From Paramecium octaurelia (lineage: Eukaryota > Ciliophora > Oligohymenophorea > Peniculida > Parameciidae), in assembly GCA_905182995.1 (NCBI GenBank), contig CAJJDP010000130.1, positions 62,001 through 126,000 of the forward strand: a stretch of DNA of 64,000 bases, written 5' to 3'. A program made the translations under genes and the position numbers. Of this stretch, positions 49,627-61,846 are shown piece by piece (within the stretch, counting starts at the first letter, position 1; each line of letters starts with the position of its first letter). Under the pieces are notes generated by a model, which saw only the letters and a program-made list of their open reading frames with translations, ran no database searches and had not been told where the DNA came from.

Positions 49627-50987
49627 ATGAATAATTACAAAGCAGTTCAAATTTAAATAATTGATTAATAATGTTAGCAATTACAGGACAGTATATCTGA
49701 TTTGGGATGCTATTACTCGTTAATCAAAAAAGATGCTAAATTTATTGATGTTGCTTTATTTGCTGATTCGAATAATTGTGTAAAAATATCATTAAGTGAT
49801 CCAGAATCATTAATCAGCATGATCATTAAAAATTTAACAGATAAGTCTGTAAAGATATCTATTAATATTTGTAGGTGCTAGGCAGATTGAAATTGTCAGT
49901 GAGAGAGATATTGGAATATAAATAAGAGTATACATAATGGTATGAATTTTAAAGTGAATGTTCAACACAAATAAAGGTATAGTTCAAATTTATATTTCTA
50001 CAAAATGATGTAGCCTCTCCATCTCCAATTAAGAGTTCTTTAAACAATTCTCAACAATATTCGCTTTCATCAAATAGTTATTAAGAATAGAGTGCGAATA
50101 GTTCAGACAAGAAATAAATGATTCACCCTCATTATCTAACCGTAGGATAGGAACATGATTATCCTGTGATATCTCAATTTCCTACATCTCCAACCTTTAA
50201 GAGAATGATTGATGCAGCTACTCAAGTAGAATGTGAAAATCAAGACCTCTTCACTTTGAAATTGGATAAGGAATAGTTAATAGAATAATACTAATAGAGT
50301 TAGAATTAGCTCATGAAATTGCAATAAGAATACTTATTACAAAATAGTCTATATAAAGAGTATGATTCATAGATTAAATTATAACTTGAAGAAATCTAAA
50401 AAATGAAGATTTAAATACAAAATTACCAAAAAGAAATATTGCTATTTAGATAAAATGAATAATAATAGCAACAGCAAAAATCATAACCACTAGATGACGC
50501 ATTGATTGAATAAATCAAAAAGCTAAAAGTCACAATTAAACAATTAGAGGAATAAAATCAAAAGCAGAAATTAGAACTAGCAAATCAATTGGAGATATCA
50601 AATAATCAGTAAAATTAATTGAATGCCATTACTGAAAAATTAGACAGGAATGATAGCATCCTGCAATTAACAGAGGAATAGAATGTATAAATTTATTCAA
50701 TATTTATATAGAAATATATCTTAAGTCTGAATTAATAATTGGTTTAGCGAGAATAAGAATAAAACATTATTATTTAAGAGTAATAGTTGAATATCGAGCA
50801 GTTAGAGAAATAATTGAAAGAATAAAATAATCAAATGGATAAATTAAATTACACAATAAAAAAGGAGAATTTATTTAATTCTGTGCTCTAAAGAGTTTAA
50901 GAATAGCAATTGTAATCTTATATTAAAATAATTGGTCCCTTAAATGAGTATTTAGATTAATCAAAGGACAGATTACTTTATAATTGA
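49627..50987 (+). CDS. C2-like / coiled-coil protein
   Basis: 435 aa after introns 49849-49874 and 50685-50711 (TAG). The first 120 residues form beta-rich sequence resembling an NT-C2 or C2 domain (FIDVALFADSNNCVKISLSD; GRLKLSVREILEYKQEYTQW; STQIKVQFKFIFLQ). A Ser-rich linker follows, then about 270 residues of Gln-dominated coiled coil (LEEIQKMKIQIQNYQKEILL). NT-C2 plus coiled coil is the plan of several centrosome and basal-body scaffold proteins; that link is inference. Confidence 0.78.
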
Positions 50988-51015
50988 TTATTTAATACAT
51001 ATAAATAGCATTTCA

Positions 51016-52328
<1,313 letters not shown>

Positions 52329-52412
52329 ATTTAGGCGCGATTTTATTAAATATAATATAGTATAAATTCCACTCAAAATTGTTTTAATGTGTTAAAGTAT
52401 TATTATTTAATT

Positions 52413-53681
52413 ATGGACGCTGCTGAAGTACAACATGATGGTTCCTCACCATCCAAGAAAGTTAAATCAAATCCTAATGCTCTGAATTCTCTTAGAGATG
52501 TATTTATGATCCATACTCATCCTAGCATACTGTGGTTGTAGCTGATACCGGCAAGATCAATGACATCCAAAAATTCTAACCTCAAGATGCCACCACCAAT
52601 CCAAGTCTAATCCTTGAAGCTGCCAAATTACCAGAATATCAAGCCTTGATTGATGATGCCATCCAAAAAGGAATCAAAGCTTATCAACTCTCAAAACAAC
52701 CAATGTATGTCTCTCTTACTTACCTTTAGTTAAAAGTAACCAAAAAGAACAAATTCTAGAAAGAAGAAGGATGAACCAGAAACTAAGGAAATAGTTGAAC
52801 CTGAATTACCATAATTCAATTTTAATACATTAAATCCAGAAGAACAGAAAATTGTTATCGGATTGATAACTGATCAATTGAGTGTCAATTTCGGATTGGA
52901 AATCCTTAAGTTAGTTCCTGGTTATGTCTCAACTGAAGTAGATGCTCGTTTGAGTTATGATAAATAAGCAACCATTGATAAAGCCAAAAGAATTATCGCC
53001 CTCTATGAGTAGGCTGGCATTACAAAAGAGAGAATCCTTATTAAAATTGCTAGCACCTGGGAGGGAATACAAGCAGCCAAAGCATTGAAAAAAGAAGGAA
53101 TACTATGCAATATGACACTCATTTTTAATTATCATCAAGCTTTGGCTTGTGCTTAAGCAGGTGTCAGATTGATTTCCCCATTCGTGGGCAGAATTTTAGA
53201 TTGGTTCACTAAAAATAAGAGCGGAGAAGATTATACTAAATAAAATCATCCTGGCGTTAAATTAGTAACCAGCATCTGGAACAGCTTTAAAAAATTCAAA
53301 TATGATACTATTGTCATGGTATTTTTCATATTTGATATTTAATTTAGGCAGCTTCCTTACGTTTGGTTGATGAAGCTACTGAATTATGCGGTTGTGATAG
53401 AATGACCATCCCGATTAAATTGCTAAATGATTTATAAGGTTTAGAAGGGACAGTATTGGAACCAAAACTAAAAGTCGAAAATTTGGATAAATTAAATATT
53501 GAGAAAGTCACTGTTGATGAAAAAACTTATAGATGGGAAATGAATTGTACAATTTTATTATTAAACAATAGAGGATGCAATGGGAACTGAAAAATTAAAT
53601 GAGGGAATTAGAAAGTTTGCTTAAGATTTAGAGACTTTGGAAAATGTAATCAAATAAAAATTAACACAAAATAACTAATGA
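52413..53681 (+). CDS. tal: transaldolase with basic insert
   Basis: 387 aa after introns 52500-52525, 52705-52729, 53319-53347 and 53547-53571 (all TAG). Pentose-phosphate transaldolase (type 1): [20 protein letters not shown] with [29 protein letters not shown] (Schiff-base Lys in KIAST), [33 protein letters not shown]. Two unusual parts: a basic start [10 protein letters not shown] like a nuclear signal, and an insert of about 30 residues after exon 2 ([20 protein letters not shown]). These lengthen the usual 320-335 aa enzyme. The catalytic Lys, Asp (QDATTNPS) and Glu are present. Confidence 0.95.
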
Positions 53682-53760
53682 AACAGTTAACACATTAATA
53701 TATATAAATAATAGTATCAAATATTAAGTAAGCTAAAATGTGTAAATTAACATTTCTTTT

Positions 53761-54806
53761 TCACCATTCCCACCAATTCGTTTGGACTATATGAAATCCT
53801 TATCTCCTGTTATTGAAATTTGTATCATTACAAAATCGAACTTTTTTAGTTTGGTTATTTTAGAAAACATTCTAAGTTTATCTAATTGATTTCCTTCCCA
53901 CTGATAGGCTTTAAGAAATTGACCTATTTTTTTTTAAAATACTTTTTAAACTCTTTGCTGTCTTATGACTACCACTATGACTTCGCTCATCTAAAGAATG
54001 ACAGTCACTAAAAAAAATTTCAAATACATCTTATTATTATTATTTGTTTTTATTCCTATTTTTAGAGGAACCAATACTTGCATTATTACTTGCTATTTCT
54101 TCCCTACTCTATTTTATCCTTTTTTAAGCACTTTTTCTAATCAAATTACTTTATGTCATCACCTATAGATCTTTCAAAGGGGTAGTTGGACTTTTACAAA
54201 TTTGGGATTTTTGTGAGACAGTATCACCGTCAGTTTTTTTTGGAGCAAATTAAGAGGTTTGTCTTGGTAAATAGGGGTTAGAAGTTGATTTAACGTACAT
54301 TGATTCAATTTTGATCTGCTTAAGTTAGTTTTAGAAAGAAAATTAGTTTTTAATGTCTTTGTATTTTTCACCCTTTTCTTCATTCTATCTACCCTCCACT
54401 TGTAATTCTCTCAACATTTCAAATTCTTCCTATATCTGTTTGAGTTCCTCTTATTCTTGTAACAAACTTATCATATAAAATTTAAAATTTACTTTTGTTG
54501 AACAGCAGGCTTTACTTCTTCTTCTTAATCTTCCAGAAATCGATTTTTTCTATCAGTTTGAACAGCATCACCGTCGATTTATAATGGATGAATAAATTAA
54601 TGGTTGTCTTAACAATTCTGAGTAATTTTTTGCTCATTTCTAATTGATTCTTCAATATTTAGGGATTATGGTGAACAGTTAGAATCTGTTTTGGAATCTC
54701 CATTCGAATGATACTTCTTTTTTAACATTACTTTATTGATAGCATTTATATTAAATTCTTTATCTGCTATTTATTATTGACAAATATTTTTGCATGTACT
54801 ACCCAT
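53761..54806 (-). CDS. second candidate PP1 regulator (SILK + KVRF), acylated start
   Basis: 339 aa after one intron at 54467-54492 (AAG). It begins MGSTCKN, a good N-myristoylation plus palmitoylation signal. The middle is Gln/Glu coiled coil (EELKQIQEEFEMLRELQVEG); the rest is Ser/Lys/Asn-rich and probably disordered. Near the C-terminus are SILK in SLKSILKKNRSIS and, about 35 residues later, an RVxF-type motif in TKKVRFCND, the same order as in the protein at 40030-40653. A membrane-anchored PP1-binding protein is inferred. Apart from the motifs the two proteins are dissimilar. Confidence 0.7.
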
Positions 54807-55900
54807 AAATTTTAATAAATTAATTAATTGAACTCGGTTTATATTAATAAATATCCAATTTTAAGGAGAATTCAAGTCCGTTTTTGTTATTTTGTTTATT
54901 ATTTTTCATATTTGAGGGCATTTTTTAGTAAAAGTTACTTCTCATTCTAAAATGTTAGTTTTTAAATATTCTTCTTGGTTGTAGGTATTGTTAAACCATA
55001 AAAAATAAATTGTCCTCTGTTCCATTTTAATTCTAAAATTAAAATTAAATTAATAAATCATATCAAGTCTAATATTACTAATCAGCATAATTATACAATA
55101 CACTTAATTTTAAAAGGGACATTTTATATATTAAATAATTTGAAATCATGAAGATAATAGTTGTAAATCAAATTATAATTTAGGAAAATGTATTAAGAAG
55201 AACACCTCTAATTTAGGGTTTTTGTCATTGAAACATAATTTATAATTTCCAATAAAATTGATGAAATTAATTTTATTTTTTAAAACTAAAACAACTTTTT
55301 AATTTATAAATAAAAACTTAATAATAAAATAGATAATTTATTAAAATAATTTTTAAAGTTCCATCTAAAACCTTATTTTGTAGAAAATAGTTTTATTGTT
55401 ATTCGAGTTGTTTTTTTATGTAATCCAAATAGCTAGATTTTTATTTATAACATATTTCTGCAATTAAAATTCATAACAAAAATTTACAAAATTTTATCAA
55501 TATGACTAATAATTTTTAATTGAATCAATTTAAAAGAATCTGCATTTCCTATTAGTCTAAACAAACCTTTAAATTAGTCTGAAAATGAGTTTTTTAATTT
55601 AATAACAATCAAAATAAAAATGATCATAAAATTTCTTGAGTTTCAAATTATTATAAACAGTTTATCAACAAATAATATACTGAAGAGGGTATTTAATGTT
55701 TAGAATTTATTATAAAAGACTCTTAAAAGATTTAGATTCTATATTTCTATTTAATTAATAGCTAGACTTAGAAATTTATTGTAGATTGTAAGTCTTATCG
55801 AATTTAAGGGATAATAAAATCAATGAATTACTAATTATAAAACTAGATTGGAAGATTAATAATATTAATTTATTTATTAACAACTAATTTTATTTGTAAA
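54807..55900. other. 1.1-kb AT-rich gene-free region
   Basis: The largest gene-free stretch in the window. It contains many TTAATTAATT and AAATTT runs, no frame above about 30 codons with coding character on either strand, and no RNA structure that I recognise. It separates two divergent genes and may simply be a long spacer. Confidence 0.4.
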
Positions 55901-56874
55901 ATGATTGAAGAGGAAATCTCAGGATGGCTGGATGATGGCGATTAGCTTAATAGTATAAGGTTTAACAGAAATAAAGAAGAAAGGATAGATAAACCTCCCT
56001 TGCATTAAAATCTCCGTAGTTATAGCTTATGTTAAAAGAAAGATGACAACGAGAAATTGCTTAGCTCAAAATCAAGTCTTTATTGAAATGTATATTAGAT
56101 CTCTTTTCTGATAAAGAGAATTCATCATAATTTGTAAAGTGTAGGATGTAGAAAAAATAAAATAGTACAATAGAGGAATTGAAAAAAGTAATGGAGTTTC
56201 TATCTATAAATGAACAATATAAATATGAGACTCACAGAGCATTTGATCCAAATGATGATAGGTTCATCAAACAATAGTAGTAACTTATAGAAAAACAAAA
56301 GTAATAATAAGAACTCAAAAAAAATAAGTTCAAACTCTAGTTGGACATCAAGGATAATTATCAGACAATGCCAAAATCAAGAAGATAATTGCAACCAATA
56401 TCTGATGTCTAATAAATATAAAAAATTAACAGTGACAGATCACAAATTAACTAAATTCAATAGAGTGGAATTTAGGAATCTAAAAGTTAAACATAAACTA
56501 AATTTAAATTTCCAAAATTCATCATCTAACAATAAAAATATAAAAAACAGCATTATAAAACAGATGATTTTAATGGGTATAAAGACTAATAGGAACAATA
56601 ACCTAAACATTTTATTCAAATAAATAGAATATTTAGCAATAATAATTTAACGGATACAAAGCAAAGTATCTATACTCCTAAATCTGTTACATAAGCTAAA
56701 TATTAGGTTCAGTTATAGCAGACAATAAACAATATCAATTAGGCAAGAGATAATGGATACGCATACGATTTAATGTACAGAAAAACACCTTCAAACATAG
56801 TGTAAGAAAATAAGGAAAAGTAGAAATAGCTTAAATTGCTAGAGATCGCTCTAAAATGCAAGAATATAAAATGA
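55901..56874 (+). CDS. Gln/Lys-rich unknown protein
   Basis: 316 aa after a 23-nt intron at 56076-56098 that starts GTC and ends TAG. N-terminus MIEEEISGWLDDGDQLNSIR; a helical part follows near residues 85-140 (IEELKKVMEFLSINEQYKYE; LIEKQKQQQELKKNKFKLQL), then Gln/Asn/Lys-rich low-complexity sequence and a final helix (EKQKQLKLLEIALKCKNIK). No family recognised. Its spliced length is a multiple of three only with this intron. Confidence 0.65.
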
Positions 56875-57250
56875 TATCTTATTTATATACTACTATTATA
56901 AAATAGAAATAAATTTTTTCTTTAATACTTAAATTAATGAATTATAGACTTTTACAAATAATTAACCAGTATGATTTTTAAGTGTTTCCACATTCTTCAA
57001 TTTAAAAATTGATAATATTTTGTTGAATTCTATCAAGACATTTAAAATTTAATATAGAAAGATGGATTACTTAAAGGAAGAATTTCAATAAAAAATTAAA
57101 TAGAAATATTTAATTTGAAAAATTTAAACAATTAAATGAAGAATAAAATTGAAAGAATTAGATAATCGATTTCCAATATTAGATAAAGAAATAAATATTA
57201 AGTTAAAGATTTTTAATTAAAAGGAAATAATAAACTAATAATAAAAATAT
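56875..57250. other. AT-rich spacer, 376 bp
   Basis: Lies between two convergent genes. Short Lys/Asn/Gln frames occur (for example from ATG 57062) but none has recognisable character or length. I see no other element. Confidence 0.35.
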
Positions 57251-58536
57251 TCATTATAACCATTAACTCTATTATACCTCTTGCATTGTTATTCTTTCTT
57301 TAGAATCAACTTTTAGCATTGCTGAAATTAATTGTTTAGCTTAAAAGGAAACGAATGATGGATACTCTATTTTCCCTAAGCAGATTTTCTTCGATAAATC
57401 CTTCTCTGAATTTCCTCTAAAAGGAAAGACTCCTGTTACCATTTTATAAAGGATGATTCCGCATGCCCAAACATCAACTGATTAATCATAAGAACCTTTC
57501 TTTACTAATTCAGGAGCCATGTATTATGGAGTTCCACAGGAACAAGTTTGTTTTCCATTGATTTTGATAGAGTATCCAAAATCTATGAGTTTAATTTTTC
57601 TTGTAGTATAATCTATTAAAAGATTCTCAAACTTTAGATCTCTATGACATATATCTTATTCATGCATATAAGAAACTGCATTTGAAATTTGACGAAATAA
57701 AATTTTGGCTTCATCCTCATTAATTCTTTTGAATGGCCTTCCTTTCATGAACATCTCTAAATTTGATGGAGAAGAGTATTCCATGATTAAATATATTGAT
57801 TTATCATTCTCGAACATATGATACAAGTTAATTATATTAGGATGTTTGAGTTAATTTAAGATTTCTACTTCTCTTTCTAGGTTTTTTAAATGCATATTAT
57901 TCATTTTCTTTTTATCATAAATTTTAATAGCAACGTCAATCTCTAATTCTTTGTGTCTAGCCATTTTAACTTCAGCAGTAGCTCCAGTTCCGAGGGTTTT
58001 TACAAAGGTGTAACTATTAATTGATTAATGTTCAAGTGGAATTTCAACAATTTAAGAGTATTCTTTTCTAATATTTTCGTTTTAAGGATTTTCTTCATAA
58101 ATGGTTTATTAAGCATAAGTTGTTTTAAGAATATTTCTTAAATTGCTGCCTAGATTTTTAGAAAGAGGAGTAGTCTTCTTTTTTTATTAGGCTAGACTAT
58201 TTTCCTGTTTTGGTGATAACTATTTTTATGTTTATTGAGTCTTTAGAGGTGATCGATTAGGAGGTACTCTGCTATGATGAGATACTGAACGTCTTTAAGT
58301 ATCTTCTCTATTTTTTAGGTATTTTTTTCTTAGATCGAATAATTTTGAATGTTAGCTAAACTATGATGCTTGAGAGTATATCTATTAATTAGTTTTGTGA
58401 TAATCTTAAATGAATAAAATAGCATACTTAAAGACATGAACATAGCAGTTTCATGTGGTTATTCGAATTCTTGATGATAGAGTTATTCTGGTGTAGGTTG
58501 GAATGTAAATTACTGTTGCTATTCAAGTCTTAGCAT
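57251..58536 (-). CDS. CAMK-like Ser/Thr protein kinase
   Basis: 420 aa after one intron at 58405-58427 (AAG). The N-terminal 155 residues are basic and disordered (RRSVSHHSRVPPNRSPLKTQ). The kinase domain runs from about 165 to the end: LGTGATAEVKMARH, VAIKIYDKKKM, EREVEILNQLKHPNIINLYH, YLIMEYSSPSNLEMFM, ICHRDLKFENLLID, IDFGYSI, CGTPQYMAPELV and DVWACGIILYKMVTGVFPF. Overall closest to the SNF1/AMPK-MARK or CAMK group. All catalytic residues are intact. There is no calmodulin site or EF-hand downstream. Confidence 0.92.
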
Positions 58537-58614
58537 GTATTTAACTATAATAATAAATTCAGTTAATTATATGTTCTTATTATATATATATATACTATTA
58601 TTATATATATATTC

Positions 58615-60167
58615 TCATTTCTTTGGTGGTGCTTTGGCTGCTGGTTTGGCACCTCCAGCTGCTGGCTTTGCTCCTCCTGCTGGTTTGGCTGCTGCGGCGG
58701 CTGTTTTTGCTGCAGCTGCTGCTTTGGAATCATCAGCTTCCTTTTGTTTTTTTTCTAAAATAATAGTAAATGATAAAACAAACCAGCTGCTTCTTGCTTG
58801 TCTAAGATTTATTTCTTTGATGTTGGTGCAACTTCGTCAGGCAAGATTTTAGAAATAACACCTGCAGCCACAGTCTTTCCTCCTTCTCTGAGTGCAAATC
58901 TTTGACCTTGATAGAGTGGTAAGTTGTAGGAGAGATTCAATTTGCAGGTGAAGTTATCTCCTGGCATACCTACTTTGATATTCTCTGGTAACTACAATGT
59001 AACAGCAACGTCGGCAGTTCTTACGAACATCTAAGATCAATAAGAATTTGCATTTACTTATGGACGATAACCATTGGGGAATGGTTTTTTACGACCTCCT
59101 TCTTCTTCCTTCAAGATGTAAAGATTTGATTCAATGCAATTGTGAGTTGTCAAGGATCCTGGTTTGCATAACACTTATCCTCTTCTAACATCATCTCTTG
59201 TAAGACCTCTGATTAAAATTCCGACATTGTCACCAGCCTCTCCAAAATCAAGTTGCTTTTTGAAGGTTTCAACACCAACAATTGCAGTTTATTTAGGCTT
59301 ACCATATCCGACAACCTCGATATTGTCCTTGATTGATGCTTTACCTTAATCGATAGTTCCTGTCACAACTGTTCCTCTACCAGCAATGTGATATGTGCCT
59401 TCTATTGACATTAAGAATGGCTTATCAATTGGTCTTTATGGTATTTTGATCTCCTTGTCCATGGTATCAAGTAATTGAAGAATAGACTTTTCTCCTAATT
59501 CTGGTTCTTGATCATTGGATGCAAGCAATGCTGATCCTTTAACAATCTTTGCATTGTCTCCATCATATTCATATTTGCTAAGAAGTTCTCTGATTTCCAT
59601 CTCTACCAATTCATGGATTTCTGGATCTTTGGCTAAATCTATCTTATTCACAAACACAATAATAGTCTCCACACCAACTTGGCGACATAGAAGCACATGT
59701 TCACGTGTTTAAGCCATGCAACCATCTGTGGCTGCCACGACCAAAATGGCAGCATCCATCTTGGCAGCTCCTGTAATCATGTTTTTGACGTAATCAATAT
59801 GTCCTGGACAATCTACATGACTGTGAGATTAATTATAGCATCAATTATTACCCATAATGTCTAGTTTTGGTTTAATATTCCACTGTAGCACTATTGATGG
59901 TGATACCACGAGCCTTCTCTTCAGGAGCCTTATCAATTTTACCATATTCTTGGAACTCAGCGAGTCTATTTCCTTTATGTTTTATAATTACTATTATTTA
60001 GCCAAGACTTTTGTGATGGCAGAGGTAAGTGTTGTTTTACCATGATCGATGTGTCCTATGGTACCGACATTAAGATGAGGTTTGTCTCTAACAAATTTGG
60101 CAAAGAGTGCACGAGCAGTATTATTAAGGGCGAAAGGAGCTTGTATGGAGCGCAGAGTGTGGAGCAT
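58615..60167 (-). CDS. tufM: mitochondrial elongation factor Tu with Ala/Lys tail
   Basis: 479 aa after introns 59966-59991, 59821-59851 (31 nt, CAG), 59031-59057 and 58755-58783 (5' GTT). A mitochondrial presequence ([20 protein letters not shown]) precedes the GTPase: [16 protein letters not shown] (P-loop), [37 protein letters not shown] and KGSALLA. Domains 2 and 3 follow: [39 protein letters not shown]. The last exon adds a non-bacterial tail of about 45 residues, almost only Ala, Lys, Gly and Pro ([18 protein letters not shown]). It delivers aminoacyl-tRNA to mitochondrial ribosomes. Divergent from ATP synthase gamma. Confidence 0.95.
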
Positions 60168-60242
60168 TCTTTAATTTTAATTACGGTTGAGATTTAAAAT
60201 AATGTACTCTTTTGGGATAAAGATTTATTTATTTAATTAAAA
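60168..60242. promoter_or_regulatory. 75-bp divergent promoter region
   Basis: The only sequence between the starts of mitochondrial EF-Tu (60167, minus) and ATP synthase gamma (60243, plus). It is AT-rich, with TTTAATTTTAATTA near the EF-Tu side. Both products go to mitochondria, so shared control is plausible but not shown. Confidence 0.5.
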
Positions 60243-61180
60243 ATGCAGAGATTATAGGGTGCCACACTCAGTTTATGGAGCAGCTTTACTCCAGTACCTC
60301 AGTATGCATTCGCCACATTGAATCTGAAATAATTGAAACAGAGAATGAAGTCAGTTGGATCAATTAGAAAGATTACCAAGGCCATGAAGATGGTTGCTGC
60401 TTCCAAGATGAAGCAAGATGTCCAAAGATTAGAAAATGGAAAGTACTTCGGAGTCCGATCACTCTAAGATTTATTTGCCCAAGAAACCTATCTATAGAAG
60501 AAGCAATTGACATTTAAGATCAACAAGACTCTGATTGTCCCAATCACATCTGACAAAGGACTTTGCGGTGGCATCAATTCATCAATCATCAGAGAAACCA
60601 GAAGCATTGTCAGGTAAAATCGTAATGCCTACAAATTATTCCTGATCGGCGAAAAGGTATTCACTATCATTTTACATTATAGTCCTTGGGAGCTCTGCAA
60701 AGAGGTTTCCCTGAATTGCTCACCCAAGCAATAACAGCAATCTAAACACCAATCAATTTTGTGAATAGTTCTTCCATTGCACATCAGATTCAACTCAATG
60801 TCACAGAAGATATCGATTAGATTTCCATCATTTTCAATTAATTCAAGAATGTGGTTCAATAGGTTATCAAGCGGGTTGATTTACTCAATAGAAAGAACTT
60901 CATTGCTCAATTCAGATTGGTTACTAAATATGATACTGCAGAACCTGAAAAGGAATTCGTCCAGAATTACATGTACGAATACTATGTAGCTACTGCCTTT
61001 TATCATGCTATGTTGAATAATTTTGCAAGTGAAACATCTTCTAGAATGAATGCTATGGAAAATGCTTCTAAGAATGCAGGAGAAATGCTTGATAAATTGA
61101 CTCTTGAATACAATAAAGTTAGATAAGCCAAAATCACGGTAGAATTGTGTGAAATCATTTCAGGAGCCTCAGCTGTCTGA
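60243..61180 (+). CDS. atpG: ATP synthase F1 gamma subunit, mitochondrial
   Basis: 303 aa after one intron at 60657-60682 (TAG). A short presequence ([20 protein letters not shown], cleaved around AFATLN) precedes [20 protein letters not shown] then VAASKM, the classic N-terminal helix. [16 protein letters not shown] is the central signature, and the C-terminal helix is [20 protein letters not shown] followed by [20 protein letters not shown]. It forms the rotor shaft of F1. Length fits the mitochondrial family. Confidence 0.96.
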
Positions 61181-61311
61181 AAATCATAAAGAAATATATA
61201 TAGAAAAACATTACATACCTATATTAACATTTCTCATCTATTATTACTAATTCTCTTTTTCATTATATCAATTAGCATTTCATTTTTATATTATACATAT
61301 ATATATATACA

Positions 61312-61791
61312 TCATTTGCGACAACCTTAGATAATACACACGAAACCTTTAGTCTCTGGATATTATTTTAAATATTGCTTATTTTTTTATAGATTTTCAT
61401 TCATCTCTATGATATATCCATCCTGTCCAGCAACTACATTATAGACTTCTCCGTTCTCCAAATGTACCTTCAACATCACTGTATCACTCTTAACCTTCAA
61501 GCCTCCCTTCTTTTTCTTACCCTTCACATGCTATTCCTTCTACGTAAATTCAATCTCCTTGATATCACTGTCGCTCTTCACTATTGGGTGATTCTTATTT
61601 ATTCCACTCAAGTATAAACGATTTGAATGCTAAAACACATATTAATGTTCCGAAAAGGATTTAACAAAGTATCGATCAGTGAATTCAGCCAATCGTGCCT
61701 GCACATTTAATGGAATCATCAAATCGTCATCTTGATCCTGGCCTTATTGTTATTGTTGCTCCTCTACTTATGGCTCCTCCAATTATTGCAT
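61312..61791 (-). CDS. Abitram/FAM206-like protein
   Basis: 159 aa, one exon. After a Gln/Glu-rich start the sequence follows the Abitram (FAM206A/Simiate) pattern: FTDRYFVKSFSEHQYVFQHS then NRLYLSGINKNHPIV, a basic loop KGKKKKGGLKVKS, LENGEVYNVVAGQDGYIIEM then NENL and the end YPETKGFVCII. The fold is related to GcvH/biotinyl domains but has no lipoylation Lys motif. The animal protein is nuclear and binds actin; its role in ciliates is unknown. Confidence 0.8.
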
Positions 61792-61846
61792 TTAATTTAA
61801 TTAGCTATTATTGTTTATAATTTTTAGTAAAACAAATGTATCTAAA

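Noticed and set aside
59515-59712. Small plus-strand ORF within the EF-Tu region
   Set aside because: Antisense shadow of the GTPase domain; no independent evidence.
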